DNA from: Gemmatimonadaceae bacterium
GTDB lineage: Bacteria; Gemmatimonadota; Gemmatimonadetes; Gemmatimonadales; Gemmatimonadaceae
Length of the DNA stretch: 64,000 nt
Reading direction: 5' to 3'
Assembly: GCA_019637355.1 (NCBI GenBank)
Contig: JAHBVT010000001.1
Location: 744,001-808,000, forward strand
In this document: one piece after another, positions 43,510 through 54,202 of the stretch
Layout: each line of letters opens with the position of its first letter
Position numbering within the stretch: position 1 is the first letter of the stretch
The notes under the pieces: generated by a model
What the model was told of the DNA's origin: nothing
Seen by the model: the letters and a program-made list of their open reading frames with translations, nothing else
The model's database searches: none
Position numbers and translations under genes: made by a program

Positions 43510-43660
43510 TTTCGTGAGAGAGGGGAGGAGGGAGGGGGGTGACGGGAGGGAGGGGGTGAGACGGGAGATGGTTGGGAGGGGGGGGAGACGGTGGGAGACG
43601 GGAGAGGGGAGACGGGAGACGGGGACGGCCCGGCAGGATTCAAGCTAATCCTCACCCGCT
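43510..43660. repeat. G-rich intergenic repeat (G-quadruplex-like)
   Basis: About 150 bases of purine-rich plus strand built from GGGAGACGGGAGA-, GAGGGAGGGGGG- and GGGAGGGGGGGGAGAC-like runs. Many G-runs of 3-9 bases on one strand. It lies between the divergent starts of the acyl-CoA-synthetase-like gene and glmM. No gene. Confidence 0.8.
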
Positions 43661-43695
43661 GGGCTGCCTCGCGGCGCGGCGTCTAGATTATCGGG

Positions 43696-45075
43696 ATGAC
43701 TGATCCTCGTCTGATGGTCTCCGTCTCCGGGATTCGGGGGCGGGTGGGGCACGGGCTGACGCCCGAAGTCGTCGCGCGGTATGCCGCGGCGTTCGGCGCG
43801 TGGGCGATTGCGCGGGCGCGCGAACGGGGTGGGCGGCCGGCGGTGGTGCTGGGGCGCGACTCGCGCGTCACGGGGCCGCTCTTCCATACGGTCACGCGCG
43901 CGGCGCTGGAGAGCGTGGGCGCGGATGTCATCGACATCGGGCTCACGACGACGCCGACGCTGCAGCTGGCGGTGGAGCATCACCACGCGGCGGGCGGGCT
44001 GGGCATCACGGCGAGCCACAACCCGATCGAATGGAACGCGCTGAAGTTCATCGGGCCGGACGGCCTGTTCCTGAGCGCGGCGCAAGGCGCGGAGATGCGC
44101 GCATTGGTGAATGCGGGCATTCCGTATGCCGAGTGGGACGCGCTGGGCGAAGTGCACTTCGACGGCGAAGCGGTGGCGCGGCACCTGGACGCGGTGCTGG
44201 CGCTGCCGTTCATCGACGTGGATGGCATCCGCGCGCGCAAGTTCCGCGTGGCTTACGACGCCTGCCGTGGCGCTGGCGGTGTGGTGATCCCGAAGCTGCT
44301 TGAACTCCTCGGCTGCGAAGTCCACGCGATCGAGCTCGAGGCGGACGGACGCTTCCCGCGGCCGCCGGAGCCGATCGCCGAGAACCTGGTGGCGCTGCAG
44401 AACCTGGTGAAGAAGACGGGCGCGCAGATTGGCTTCGCGACGGACCCGGACGTGGACCGCCTGGCACTGGTGGACGACGACGCCCGCGCGATCGGCGAGG
44501 ACTACACGCTGGCGTTGGCGACACGTGTCGTCCTGCGACACCGCAAGGGCGCGGTGGTGACGAACCTCTCGACCAGCCGCATCGTGGACGATATGGCGGC
44601 GGAGCACGGCGTGAGCGTGGTGCGCGCCCCGGTGGGCGAAGTGAACGTGGCCCTCAAGATGCGCGCGGTGGACGCGGTGATCGGCGGCGAAGGCAACGGG
44701 GGCGTCATCCTCCCGGAGCTGCACCTCGGCCGCGACGCGCCGCTGGGTGTGGCACTGCTCTTGCAGTTACTGCACGAGGACGCCGAGCCGCTGAGCCGGA
44801 TCGTGGGGCGCTTCCCGCGCTACGCGATCATCAAGGACAAGCTCGACCGTCCGTCCAAGCCGCTGGATAAAGTGTACAAGGCGCTGCGCGAAGCCTTCGC
44901 AGACGCCGAGGCGGATACGCAGGACGGCCTCAGGCTCGGCTGGCGCGATCGCTGGGTGCATATTCGTCCGAGCGGCACGGAGCCGATCGTTCGGGTGATC
45001 GCGGAGGGGCCGACAGAGGCGGTGGCTCGGCAGATGGTACAGCGCGGTCGAGAGTTGTTGGCGCAGTTGACATAG
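43696..45075 (+). CDS. glmM: phosphoglucosamine mutase
   Basis: A 459-residue alpha-D-phosphohexomutase. GITASHNPIEWNALKFIGPD has the catalytic phospho-serine in TASHNP, ATDPDVDRLALVD the metal-binding aspartates, GGEGNGGVILPELHL the sugar-binding loop and HIRPSGTEPIVRVIAE the phosphate-binding loop. It converts glucosamine-6-phosphate to glucosamine-1-phosphate for UDP-GlcNAc. Family alternatives are phosphomannomutase/phosphoglucomutase, but the gene that follows is glmS, the preceding step of the same pathway, which supports GlmM. Confidence 0.9.
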   Translation: MTDPRLMVSVSGIRGRVGHGLTPEVVARYAAAFGAWAIARARERGGRPAVVLGRDSRVTGPLFHTVTRAALESVGADVIDIGLTTTPTLQLAVEHHHAAGGLGITASHNPIEWNALKFIGPDGLFLSAAQGAEMRALVNAGIPYAEWDALGEVHFDGEAVARHLDAVLALPFIDVDGIRARKFRVAYDACRGAGGVVIPKLLELLGCEVHAIELEADGRFPRPPEPIAENLVALQNLVKKTGAQIGFATDPDVDRLALVDDDARAIGEDYTLALATRVVLRHRKGAVVTNLSTSRIVDDMAAEHGVSVVRAPVGEVNVALKMRAVDAVIGGEGNGGVILPELHLGRDAPLGVALLLQLLHEDAEPLSRIVGRFPRYAIIKDKLDRPSKPLDKVYKALREAFADAEADTQDGLRLGWRDRWVHIRPSGTEPIVRVIAEGPTEAVARQMVQRGRELLAQLT

Positions 45076-45182
45076 GGGACGGACGACGAATGTCGGATGC
45101 AGGAGCATTCGTGTTCGCAGGCGTCCCAGAGAGCAAGTGAAACGTTCCGCAGTTCGCATCCGTCCTCCGTCCTCCGTCCCTT
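45075..45182. repeat. inverted simple-repeat spacer
   Basis: GGGACGGACGACGAATGTCG near the left and CATCCGTCCTCCGTCCTCCG near the right form an imperfect stem around a short loop, between glmM and glmS. It could act as a partial terminator or processing site. Confidence 0.5.
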
Positions 45183-47009
<1,827 letters not shown>

Positions 47010-47335
47010 CGGCGTTCACCACAGAGGGCACAGAGGGCACAGAGAACGGCAAACTGCGAACTGAGTTCAACGCAGAGGCGCAGAGTACGCAGAGAACGGC
47101 AACTGCTTTTTTGGGGGGCTCGTGCCGAACTATCGGGGCGGGCCCCCAAAGCATTGTACTTGTAGTTCTCTGCGCCCCTCTGCGTCTCTGCGTTGAATAG
47201 CCGTTGCAGTTCAGTTTCGAAGGCAGTTGCAGTTCTCTGTGCCCTCTGTGCCCTCTGTGGTGAACAGCAGTTGGTCCGGGCCGGGAACGAGACTAGCTTC
47301 CCTGAGATTCGCCCAACCTCCGGGAGCCTGAACCG
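47010..47335. repeat. CACAGAG-type long inverted repeat
   Basis: The left part has CACAGAGGGCACAGAGGGCA then CAGAGAACGGCAAACTGCGA and AACGCAGAGGCGCAGAGTAC; the right part (47160-47275) has their complements: TGCGCCCCTCTGCGTCTCTG and TCTGTGCCCTCTGTGCCCTC then TGTGGTGAACAG. The loop is about 60 bases and contains CTTTTTTGGGGGG. Such CACAGAG elements are known as intergenic repeats in many GC-rich bacteria. No gene in the 326-base spacer. Confidence 0.85.
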
Positions 47336-49822
47336 ATGCGCCGTCTGTCGCCCGCCCTCGCCCTCGCCGCCGTCCTCGCCGTCCTCACCGCCCCGCTCGG
47401 CGCGCAGCAGCGGCCGGCCACGCGGTCTCCCAGCGCCGCACAGCGCTTCGACAACGCCTACTATCTGTGGGACGCGGGCAAGTACGACACCGCGCTCGTC
47501 GAGCTGAAGCGCGTCCTCGCGATGCCGGAGGGCGCGGCCTTGCACGACCGCATCGCCGAGCTGACGGGCGAGATCTACACGACGGCACTGGTCGCCGAGG
47601 ATGCCAGCGCGCCGCTGTGGTCGCCGGACGGGCGGCACCTGGCGTATGGGATCGGGCTCGGCGCCGCACGGCGGCTGGTGGTGCAGTCGGCCAACGGTGC
47701 GACCCTCACGCCGCGGCTCGATACCCCCGGCTCGGCCCCGAGCTTCTCGGCGGACGGTCGGCACCTGAGCTACCTGACGCCGGGCACGCCGGGCGCGGGC
47801 TTCAGCTACGTCGCGCTCGCCGGCGGCACGCCGCAGCGCATCAACGTGGATGCACCGGCCATCACGCAGGTCACGTTGTTCGGGAGCAATCCCACGCGCG
47901 TGGCGCTGCTGGCCGGGACGGTGGGGGATTCGACGGCGCGTGTCCTCGTACGCGATTTGGTGAACGGGACGTGGAGCGAGGTCCCGGTTGCTGGTGGCCA
48001 TCCGACCACACTGCTGCGTTCGCCTGACGGCCAGCGCCTGCTCGTGCTGCTCGGCGAGCGCGGGGCCTTCGCGCGGCAACTGCCGGGATTCGCGCAGCAG
48101 GCCTCGCGTGGAGGCAAGTTCGCGGAGCTCATCGGCAGCGCGCTGGGGCCGGTCACCGACGGCGTGATGCCGGTGTGGAGCGCCAACGGACGCGCGCTGG
48201 CGTGGGTGGACGCGAGCGCCGAGCAGCCGCGGCTCAAGGCGAAGGTGGGCGAGGCGCCGGTGCGCGAACTGTACACGCTCGACACGCGCTTCCAGGCGCC
48301 GGCGATCTCGCCCGACGGCAGCCGCATCGCCATCCCGCTGATGCACCGCGAGGACTGGGAACTCTGGACCATCGGCACGGCCGCGGCCGGAGACGTGAAG
48401 CGCATCACGCGCGAGATCCAGCACGACCACTCGCCGCGCTTCATCAGCAACGACCTCCTGCTCGGCGTGATGGGCGAAGGGCGCCACCAGCGCTCCTACC
48501 TGTACGACCTGCGCGCCGGTAAGCGCACGCGGCTGCACCACAACAACACCGTGCGCACCGTCGCGCCGGAGTACGATTGGGCGGTGAGCCCCGACGGCTC
48601 ACGCGTGGCCATCGTGGCTGAGCGCGATGGCGATACCGTCACGCCGCATCGCCACCTGTGGTTGATGGACCTCACGCGCAAGGTGACCAACGCCGAGCTC
48701 GTGGCGCGTGTGGATGCCAGCTTGACCGCCGAGCGTGCGCTGCGCGAGAACGGACGCCGCATCTTTGCGCCGATCGCCACGCAGGTGCGCGCCGCCACCA
48801 GCGAGGTGAACATCGGCCGCATCTATGAGTACCAGAAGCAGCTCTTCGCCTTCGACTCCAAGCACATCACGCAGCCGGGCAACTGGAAGGCCACGGAATG
48901 GCTGCAGCGGACGTATGAGAGCTTCGGCCTCGAGACGCGGCTGCAGCGCTTTATGACCGTGGCCGGAGCTGAGATCGAGGTCGCGAATGTCATCGCGACG
49001 ATCCCCGGCACGGTGAATCCGGAGTTGGTGTACGTGGTCGGCGCGCACTTCGACTCGCGCGCCGAGGGTCCGGGCGCCGACGACAACACCTCCGGCACCG
49101 CGATGATCCTCGAGGCCGCGCGCGTGCTGGCGACGCGGCCGCTGCCGGCCACCGTGATGTTCGTGGCCTTCACCGGCGAGGAAGCCGGCCTGCGCGGCGC
49201 GCGCGAGTTCGGGCGCCGGATGAAGGATTCCATCACCGTCGTCGGCGCGCTCAACAACGATATGATGGGCTGGTCCAACGACCATCGCCTCGACAACACC
49301 ATCCGCTACAGCAACCCCGGCCTGCGCGACGTGCAGCACGCGGCGGCAATCCACTTCTCGGAACTGATCACCTACGACGCGTTCTACTACAAGAGCACCG
49401 ACGCGCAGGCGCTCTACGACGCCTGGGGCGACATCATCGCCGGCATCGGCTCCTACCCGATCCTCGGCAACCCGCACTACCACCAGGTGCACGACGTGCT
49501 CGAGACGATCAACCATCGGCAGCTGACCGAGACGAGCAAGGCCACCGTCGCGACGATTATGTATATGGCGTCCGCGCCCTCGCGGCTCGGTGCCCTCGTC
49601 GCGCAGGGCAACACGGCGACCTGGGAGCCCGCCCGCGAGAAGGGTGTCGCGCGCTACCTCGTGCGCTACGGCCCGCCCGAGAACCCGATGCAGTACAGCG
49701 CCAATGTGACGAACCCGCGCATCACGCTCAATTCGCTGCGCGCGGGCTGGCACGTGGCGGTGAAGGCGGTGAACGCGCAGGGGTTGGAAGGCTGGGATTG
49801 GGCGAGGACGATTGTGAGATGA
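47336..49822 (+). CDS. secreted M28-family metallopeptidase with TolB/WD40-like propeller
   Basis: An 828-residue exported protein: signal peptide MRRLSPALALAAVLAVLTAP ending LGAQ, a beta-propeller of DPDG/SPDG blades (APLWSPDGRHLAYGIGL, APAISPDGSRIAIPLM, AVSPDGSRVAIVAERDGD) at about residues 80-460, then the M28 peptidase: VVGAHFDSRAEGPGADDNTS gives the first zinc histidine and bridging aspartate, MFVAFTGEEAGLRGAREFGR the catalytic glutamate pair, VGALNNDMMGW a further ligand and HYHQVHDVLETINH the last histidine. Likely a periplasmic or extracellular aminopeptidase. The C-terminal 70 residues look fibronectin-like. Confidence 0.9.
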   Translation: MRRLSPALALAAVLAVLTAPLGAQQRPATRSPSAAQRFDNAYYLWDAGKYDTALVELKRVLAMPEGAALHDRIAELTGEIYTTALVAEDASAPLWSPDGRHLAYGIGLGAARRLVVQSANGATLTPRLDTPGSAPSFSADGRHLSYLTPGTPGAGFSYVALAGGTPQRINVDAPAITQVTLFGSNPTRVALLAGTVGDSTARVLVRDLVNGTWSEVPVAGGHPTTLLRSPDGQRLLVLLGERGAFARQLPGFAQQASRGGKFAELIGSALGPVTDGVMPVWSANGRALAWVDASAEQPRLKAKVGEAPVRELYTLDTRFQAPAISPDGSRIAIPLMHREDWELWTIGTAAAGDVKRITREIQHDHSPRFISNDLLLGVMGEGRHQRSYLYDLRAGKRTRLHHNNTVRTVAPEYDWAVSPDGSRVAIVAERDGDTVTPHRHLWLMDLTRKVTNAELVARVDASLTAERALRENGRRIFAPIATQVRAATSEVNIGRIYEYQKQLFAFDSKHITQPGNWKATEWLQRTYESFGLETRLQRFMTVAGAEIEVANVIATIPGTVNPELVYVVGAHFDSRAEGPGADDNTSGTAMILEAARVLATRPLPATVMFVAFTGEEAGLRGAREFGRRMKDSITVVGALNNDMMGWSNDHRLDNTIRYSNPGLRDVQHAAAIHFSELITYDAFYYKSTDAQALYDAWGDIIAGIGSYPILGNPHYHQVHDVLETINHRQLTETSKATVATIMYMASAPSRLGALVAQGNTATWEPAREKGVARYLVRYGPPENPMQYSANVTNPRITLNSLRAGWHVAVKAVNAQGLEGWDWARTIVR

Positions 49823-49939
49823 GAACTGAGACGTGAGACGTGAGAGACGCGGCGGAAGTGGAGTGCGCGGCCCCTGCGCACGATCAGCGCTGAGCACTTC
49901 TCCCTCTCACGTCCCACGTCTCAAGTCTCAAACCTTCCA
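49823..49939. repeat. inverted simple-repeat spacer
   Basis: GAGACGTGAGACGTGAGAG near the left pairs with CTCTCACGTCCCACGTCTCA near the right, between the peptidase gene and dtd; likely hairpin in RNA after the stop codon. Confidence 0.6.
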
Positions 49940-50377
49940 ATGCGTCTCCTCCTCCAACGCGTCTCCTCCGCCTCCGTGCGCGTCGCCGGCCGCCAGGTCG
50001 GCGCCATTGCGCGTGGCTACGTCCTGCTCGTGGGCTTCACGCACACTGACACAGCCGCACAGGCGGGATGGATGGCCGACAAGGTCAACGGCCTTCGCCT
50101 GTTTGCGGACGACGAGGGCAAGATGAACCTCGGCCTCGACGAGGTGGGCGGCAGCGTGTTGGTGGTGTCGCAGTTCACGCTGTACGGCGACGCGCAGAAA
50201 GGCCGCCGCCCGAGCTTCGTCGACGCGGCGCGGCCGGAGCAGGCGATTCCGCTCTACGAGCGCTTCATCGTGCTGCTGCGCGAGCGGGGCCTGACGGTGG
50301 AGACCGGCGAGTTCGGTGCGATGATGGACGTGGAGCTGGTGAACGACGGACCCGTGACCCTGTGGCTGGAACGATGA
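49940..50377 (+). CDS. dtd: D-aminoacyl-tRNA deacylase
   Basis: A 145-residue [23 protein letters not shown] at the N-terminus, the catalytic [20 protein letters not shown] segment with S-Q-F-T in the middle and the [11 protein letters not shown] cross-subunit Gly-cisPro type motif at the end. Frees tRNAs from D-amino acids. Its stop overlaps the maf start by 4 bases (ATGA). Confidence 0.95.
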   Translation: MRLLLQRVSSASVRVAGRQVGAIARGYVLLVGFTHTDTAAQAGWMADKVNGLRLFADDEGKMNLGLDEVGGSVLVVSQFTLYGDAQKGRRPSFVDAARPEQAIPLYERFIVLLRERGLTVETGEFGAMMDVELVNDGPVTLWLER

Positions 50378-50982
50378 GCATCCGCGTGATCCTCGCCTCG
50401 CAGTCGCCGCGACGGCGCGAGCTGCTGGCCCTGGTCGGCATCGACCACGAGGTGATGCCGGCGGACATCAACGAGGACGTGCGCGCCGGCGAGGAGGCCG
50501 TGCCGTACACCGAGCGACTGGCGCGCGAGAAGGCGGCGGTCATCGCGGCGCGGCATCCGGAGGCCTATGTGATCGCCGCGGATACCACGGTGGTTGTCGA
50601 CGGCGACATCGTCGGCAAGCCGGAGGACGAGGCGGACGCCAAGCGGATGCTGCGGCGCCTGAGCGGCCGCTCGCACGTGGTCTGCACCGGCATCGCCGTC
50701 GCGCACGGCGCGCGCACCGAAAGCGCGGTGGAGCAGGTGACGGTGACCTTCCGCGCGCTCAGCGACGAGGACATCGAGGCCTACGTCGCCACCGGCGAGC
50801 CGATGGACAAGGCCGGGGCCTACGGCATCCAAGGCTGGGGCGCGACGATCGTCGAGCGCGTGGAGGGGGACTACTTCTCCGTGATGGGGCTCGGCGCTCG
50901 ACGGGTGGTGGAGCTGTTCGAGCGGATGGGGGTGATCTATCGGTTTGCGGTGGGGCTGACGCTGGGACAGAGGAGGGGGTAG
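50374..50982 (+). CDS. maf: Maf-type nucleoside triphosphate pyrophosphatase
   Basis: A 202-residue Maf protein: [20 protein letters not shown] is the signature SxSPRR N-terminus, [20 protein letters not shown] holds the conserved aspartate, [12 protein letters not shown] and [20 protein letters not shown] the C-terminal signature. Hydrolyses non-canonical nucleotides; also linked to septum formation. ATGA overlap with dtd shows coupled translation. Confidence 0.94.
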   Translation: MSIRVILASQSPRRRELLALVGIDHEVMPADINEDVRAGEEAVPYTERLAREKAAVIAARHPEAYVIAADTTVVVDGDIVGKPEDEADAKRMLRRLSGRSHVVCTGIAVAHGARTESAVEQVTVTFRALSDEDIEAYVATGEPMDKAGAYGIQGWGATIVERVEGDYFSVMGLGARRVVELFERMGVIYRFAVGLTLGQRRG

Positions 50983-51125
50983 GGGGGTGAGGGCAGGGAG
51001 ACGGTAGAAGCGCGACGGCCGAGAGAGGGTCTACACGTCCTCTCCCGACCGTAGCGCCTCTCCCAACCCTCTCCCGTCTCCCACCTCCCCGCCGTCACCC
51101 CCCTCCCCGTCTCCCTTCTCCCGTT
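50983..51125. repeat. purine-rich inverted repeat between convergent genes
   Basis: GGAGGGGGTAGGGGGGTGAG on the left and its near-complement CACCCCCCTCCCCGTCTCCC on the right enclose a 60-base loop containing a second smaller complement. It lies between convergent stop codons and could end transcription in both directions. Confidence 0.6.
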
Positions 51126-51572
51126 CTACTGCACAGGCAACCCAGCCTGTCGCACCCGCTGATGCACCGCGGCCATCGGACTTGCATCAATCGTCCGCCA
51201 CAGGTTCACGACGAAGCAGCCAGCCGCGAGCGCGCTGAGAATCCCGCCTGTCGCGATGAGTGCGCTCGCGGCCGCGAAGCCGTGCACGCGCGTGATGAAG
51301 CCGAGCGCCAGCGCCGCGAGCCCGCTCTGCGCCGCCCAGAACTGCACCTCCGCCGCGCGTCGGTACACCAGCGGCTGGCCGAAGAAGCGCGGGATGACGT
51401 GCAGCGCCACGCCGTAGATCATCTGCGCGACGAAGCCGAGCAGCGCGAGGTGCAGGTGGGCGGTGCGGTACACGGTCAGCGTGGGCACGAGCGCCATCGC
51501 CAGCGCGAGCAGCACGGCGAGGGAGAGCCAGACGAGGCTGGACTTGATGAAGGCGCGGACGAACCAGTCCAT
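51126..51572 (-). CDS. small membrane protein resembling haem-copper oxidase subunit I helices
   Basis: A 148-residue protein with four membrane helices (WLSLAVLLALAMALVPTLTV, ALLGFVAQMIYGVALHVIPR, AAQSGLAALALGFITRVHGF, ASALIATGGILSALAAGCFV). AHLHLALLGF and ALHVIPRFFG place histidines as in helices of cytochrome oxidase subunit I or NnrS-like haem proteins. Full oxidases are about 500 residues, so it is a mini-relative. Being next to the NsrR-like gene and the nos cluster suggests a role in NO or N2O metabolism. Confidence 0.6.
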   Translation of the reverse strand: MDWFVRAFIKSSLVWLSLAVLLALAMALVPTLTVYRTAHLHLALLGFVAQMIYGVALHVIPRFFGQPLVYRRAAEVQFWAAQSGLAALALGFITRVHGFAAASALIATGGILSALAAGCFVVNLWRTIDASPMAAVHQRVRQAGLPVQ

Positions 51573-51636
51573 GCTGTGAATTGGGACGGAGGACGGAGGA
51601 CGGAAGGGGGCGGCAACTACAACTACAACTGCGCCT
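51573..51636. repeat. simple-repeat spacer
   Basis: GGGACGGAGGACGGAGGACG followed by CAACTACAACTACAACTGC, two short tandem repeats in the gap between two minus-strand genes. Confidence 0.6.
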
Positions 51637-52071
51637 CTAGGACGCGAGAAGCCTCGTGAGGCTGCGCGGCTTCGCGATGAGGTCGGCCAGAGTGTAGCGG
51701 TCGAGCACCTGCAGGAATGCGGTCAAGGCTTCGTCGAGTGCGGGCGCCAGCGCGCAGGCAGGCGCGATGGGGCACTGGTTGGTTTCCGGATCGAAACATT
51801 CCACCAAGTTGAGATTGTCCTCAGTGGCGCGGACCACGGCGCCGACGACGATCTGCTCGGCGGCCTTGGCCAGCCGCACGCCGCCGTCGCGGCCGCGGAG
51901 GGTCTCCACGTACCCAAGCTGGGCGAGCCGGGCGACGACCTTGGCCAGGTGGTCCTCGCTCATCCCCATCCGCCGGGCGATGTCGGTGATGCGCGCCGGA
52001 CCGTCGGCGGAGTGAATGCCGAGGTAGATCAGGGCGCGGAGCGCGTTGTCGGAATGCCGAGTGAGCCGCAT
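51637..52071 (-). CDS. nsrR: Rrf2-family NO-responsive repressor (NsrR-like)
   Basis: A 144-residue Rrf2 regulator, MRLTRHSDNALRALIYLGIH, winged-helix IARRMGMSEDHLAKVVARLA and a cysteine triad CFDPETNQCPIAPACAL that matches the 4Fe-4S cluster ligands of NsrR (first and second cysteine 8 apart, second and third 6 apart). NsrR clusters are destroyed by nitric oxide, releasing repression. It is divergent from nosZ and a good palindrome lies between them, so it probably represses the nos operon. Confidence 0.87.
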   Translation of the reverse strand: MRLTRHSDNALRALIYLGIHSADGPARITDIARRMGMSEDHLAKVVARLAQLGYVETLRGRDGGVRLAKAAEQIVVGAVVRATEDNLNLVECFDPETNQCPIAPACALAPALDEALTAFLQVLDRYTLADLIAKPRSLTRLLAS

Positions 52072-52130
52072 CCTGCGTGGTCTCCTTAGGGAGAAGCCTG
52101 ACAGAGAATCCGGAGAATCCGGACTGGATG

Positions 52131-52155
52131 AAAGGTGCAAGTAAAATGCACCTTT
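52131..52155. promoter_or_regulatory. nsrR box: candidate NsrR operator before nosZ
   Basis: A 25-base near-perfect palindrome: AAAGGTGCA and TGCACCTTT around a 7-base AT-rich centre AGTAAAA, 61 bases before the nosZ ATG and 60 bases before nsrR. It matches the published NsrR-type inverted repeat of AAGNTGCA-like arms spaced similarly. The -10 region of nosZ would lie just downstream. Confidence 0.75.
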
Positions 52156-52215
52156 GACGCGTCCGGCACAAGTCCCTCCCGCCGGCGACACCCCCCTTCC
52201 ACTCTCGAGGTCGTT

Positions 52216-54201
52216 ATGTCCCTCACCCGTAACCGCCTGATCCTCGGCGTCGCGCTCCTCGGAGCCGTCGGGGTCGGGTATGCCTGTGCGGGCGACCGCA
52301 CGTCGTCCCTCGCCGGTAATGCCAGCAATGCGCAGCGTGTCTATGTGGCGCCCGGCGAGTACGACGAGCTCTACGCCTTCCTCTCCGGCGGCTTCTCCGG
52401 CCAGCTGGGCGTCTATGGTCTCCCCTCCGGCCGCCTCCTGCGCGTGGTGCCGGTGTTCTCGCAGAACGCCGAGAACGGCTGGGGCTACTCCGAAGAGACG
52501 AAGCCGATGCTGGAGACGTCCTATGGCTTCATCCCCTGGGACGACCTGCACCACACGGCGCTCTCGCAGACCAACGGCGAGGATGACGGCCGCTGGATCT
52601 TCGTGAACGGCAACAACACGCCGCGCGTGGCCCGCGTGGACCTGCACACCTTCGAGACCAACGAGATCCTCGAGATCCCGAACGCGGCGGGCAACCACGC
52701 CTCGCCCTTCGTCACGGAGAACACGGAGTACATCGTCTCCTCGACGCGCTTCTCGATTCCGGTGCCCAACCGCGACGTGCCGATCGCCGAGTACAAGCGG
52801 CACTTCCGCGGACAGATCTCGTTCATCACGGCCGACCAGCCGGGCAAGATGGACATCGCCTTCCAGCTGATCGTGCCGGGCTTCAACTACGACCTCGCCC
52901 GGGCCGGCAAGGGCCCCTCGGCGGGCTGGATGTTCTTCTCCTCGTACAACTCGGAGCAGGCCAACACGCTGCTCGAGGTGAACGCCTCGCAGGCGGACAA
53001 GGACTACATCGCCGCGGTGAACTACCGCGCCGCCGAGGCCTGCGTGCGCCAGGGCAAGGGCCGCCGCGCCGCGGTGGACTATCGCCACAACTTTATGGAC
53101 GAGTTCACGCGGACGGCCATCTCCGAGCGCCGTACCTCCGTCCTGCAGCTCACGCCGGCAGACTGCCCGGGGGTGATGTACTTCCTCCCGACGCCGAAGT
53201 CGCCGCACGGTGCGGACGTGGATCCGACGGGTGAGTACATCGTGGCCGGCGGCAAGCTGGCCGCCATCATCCCGGTGCACTCGGCCACCAAGATGCTCGC
53301 GGCCATCCAGGCCAAGGAGTTCGAAGGCGAGCTCGAGGGCATCCCGGTGCTCAAGTACAACGCGACGCTCGCGGGCGAAGTGCAGGAGCCGGGCCTCGGC
53401 CCCCTCCACACGGAGTTCGACGGCAAGGGCTACGCCTACACCTCGATGTTCCTCTCGTCCGAGATCGTGAAGTGGCGCCTCGGCACCTGGGAAGTCGTGG
53501 ACCGGCAGCCGACCTACTACTCGGTGGGCCACCTGATGATTCCCGGCGGCGGCACGCGGAAGCCCTACGGCCGCTATGCACTGGCGATGAACAAGATCAC
53601 GAAGGACCGCTACCTGCCGACGGGCCCCGAGCTCGCCCACTCGGCCCAGCTCTTTGACATCACCGGCGAACGGATGCAGCTGCTGCTCGACTTCCCGACG
53701 CACGGCGAGCCGCACTACGCCAACGCGATCGAAGCGCGGCTGGTGCGCGAGAACCAGAAGCGCTTCTACGCGCTGGCCGAGAACCGGCACCCGCGCGCAA
53801 TCCGTGCGGAGCGTGAGAGCGGCGTTGAGCGACGCGGTGGTACGGTCCACGTCCGGATGGCGAGCATCCGCTCCCACTTCACCCCGGACAACATCGAGGG
53901 CGTGATGGTCGGTGACACGGTGCTCTTCCACGTCACCAACCTCGAGCAGGACTGGGACGTGCCGCACGGCTTCGCCATCCTGGGCGCGAACAATGCCGAG
54001 CTGCTGGTGATGCCGGGTGAGACGCGTACGCTCCGCTGGGTGCCACAACGCGTGGGTGTGTACCCCTTCTATTGCACCGACTTCTGCTCGGCGCTGCACC
54101 AGGAGATGCAGGGGTACGTGCGGGTGTCGCCGCGCGGCTCGACCGTCGCGCTGACGGGCACCACGGGCAATCGGGCGCCGACGCGCGCCGGAGGGCGCTG
54201 A
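52216..54201 (+). CDS. nosZ: nitrous-oxide reductase, clade II type
   Basis: About 661 residues. The ATG at 52216 (MSLTRNRLILGVALLGAVGV) is used because GAGG lies 7 bases upstream and a Sec/lipoprotein signal ends GYACAGD; a Tat twin-arginine signal is absent, as in clade II enzymes. CuZ histidines: WDDLHHTALS, AAGNHAS, SPHGADVDPTG, PLHTEFDGKGYAYTSMF, SVGHLM and GEPHYAN. CuA motif YCTDFCSALHQEM at the C-terminal cupredoxin domain has both cysteines, the histidine and the methionine. It reduces N2O to N2 in the periplasm. Start of a seven-gene operon. Confidence 0.96.
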   Translation: MSLTRNRLILGVALLGAVGVGYACAGDRTSSLAGNASNAQRVYVAPGEYDELYAFLSGGFSGQLGVYGLPSGRLLRVVPVFSQNAENGWGYSEETKPMLETSYGFIPWDDLHHTALSQTNGEDDGRWIFVNGNNTPRVARVDLHTFETNEILEIPNAAGNHASPFVTENTEYIVSSTRFSIPVPNRDVPIAEYKRHFRGQISFITADQPGKMDIAFQLIVPGFNYDLARAGKGPSAGWMFFSSYNSEQANTLLEVNASQADKDYIAAVNYRAAEACVRQGKGRRAAVDYRHNFMDEFTRTAISERRTSVLQLTPADCPGVMYFLPTPKSPHGADVDPTGEYIVAGGKLAAIIPVHSATKMLAAIQAKEFEGELEGIPVLKYNATLAGEVQEPGLGPLHTEFDGKGYAYTSMFLSSEIVKWRLGTWEVVDRQPTYYSVGHLMIPGGGTRKPYGRYALAMNKITKDRYLPTGPELAHSAQLFDITGERMQLLLDFPTHGEPHYANAIEARLVRENQKRFYALAENRHPRAIRAERESGVERRGGTVHVRMASIRSHFTPDNIEGVMVGDTVLFHVTNLEQDWDVPHGFAILGANNAELLVMPGETRTLRWVPQRVGVYPFYCTDFCSALHQEMQGYVRVSPRGSTVALTGTTGNRAPTRAGGR

Positions 54202-54202
54202 G

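Noticed and set aside
51637-54099. An 820-codon open frame on the minus strand across nosZ
   Set aside because: Only the last 144 codons (NsrR-like) are real. The rest is antisense to nosZ, rich in arginine, histidine and valine as expected from a GC-rich shadow frame.
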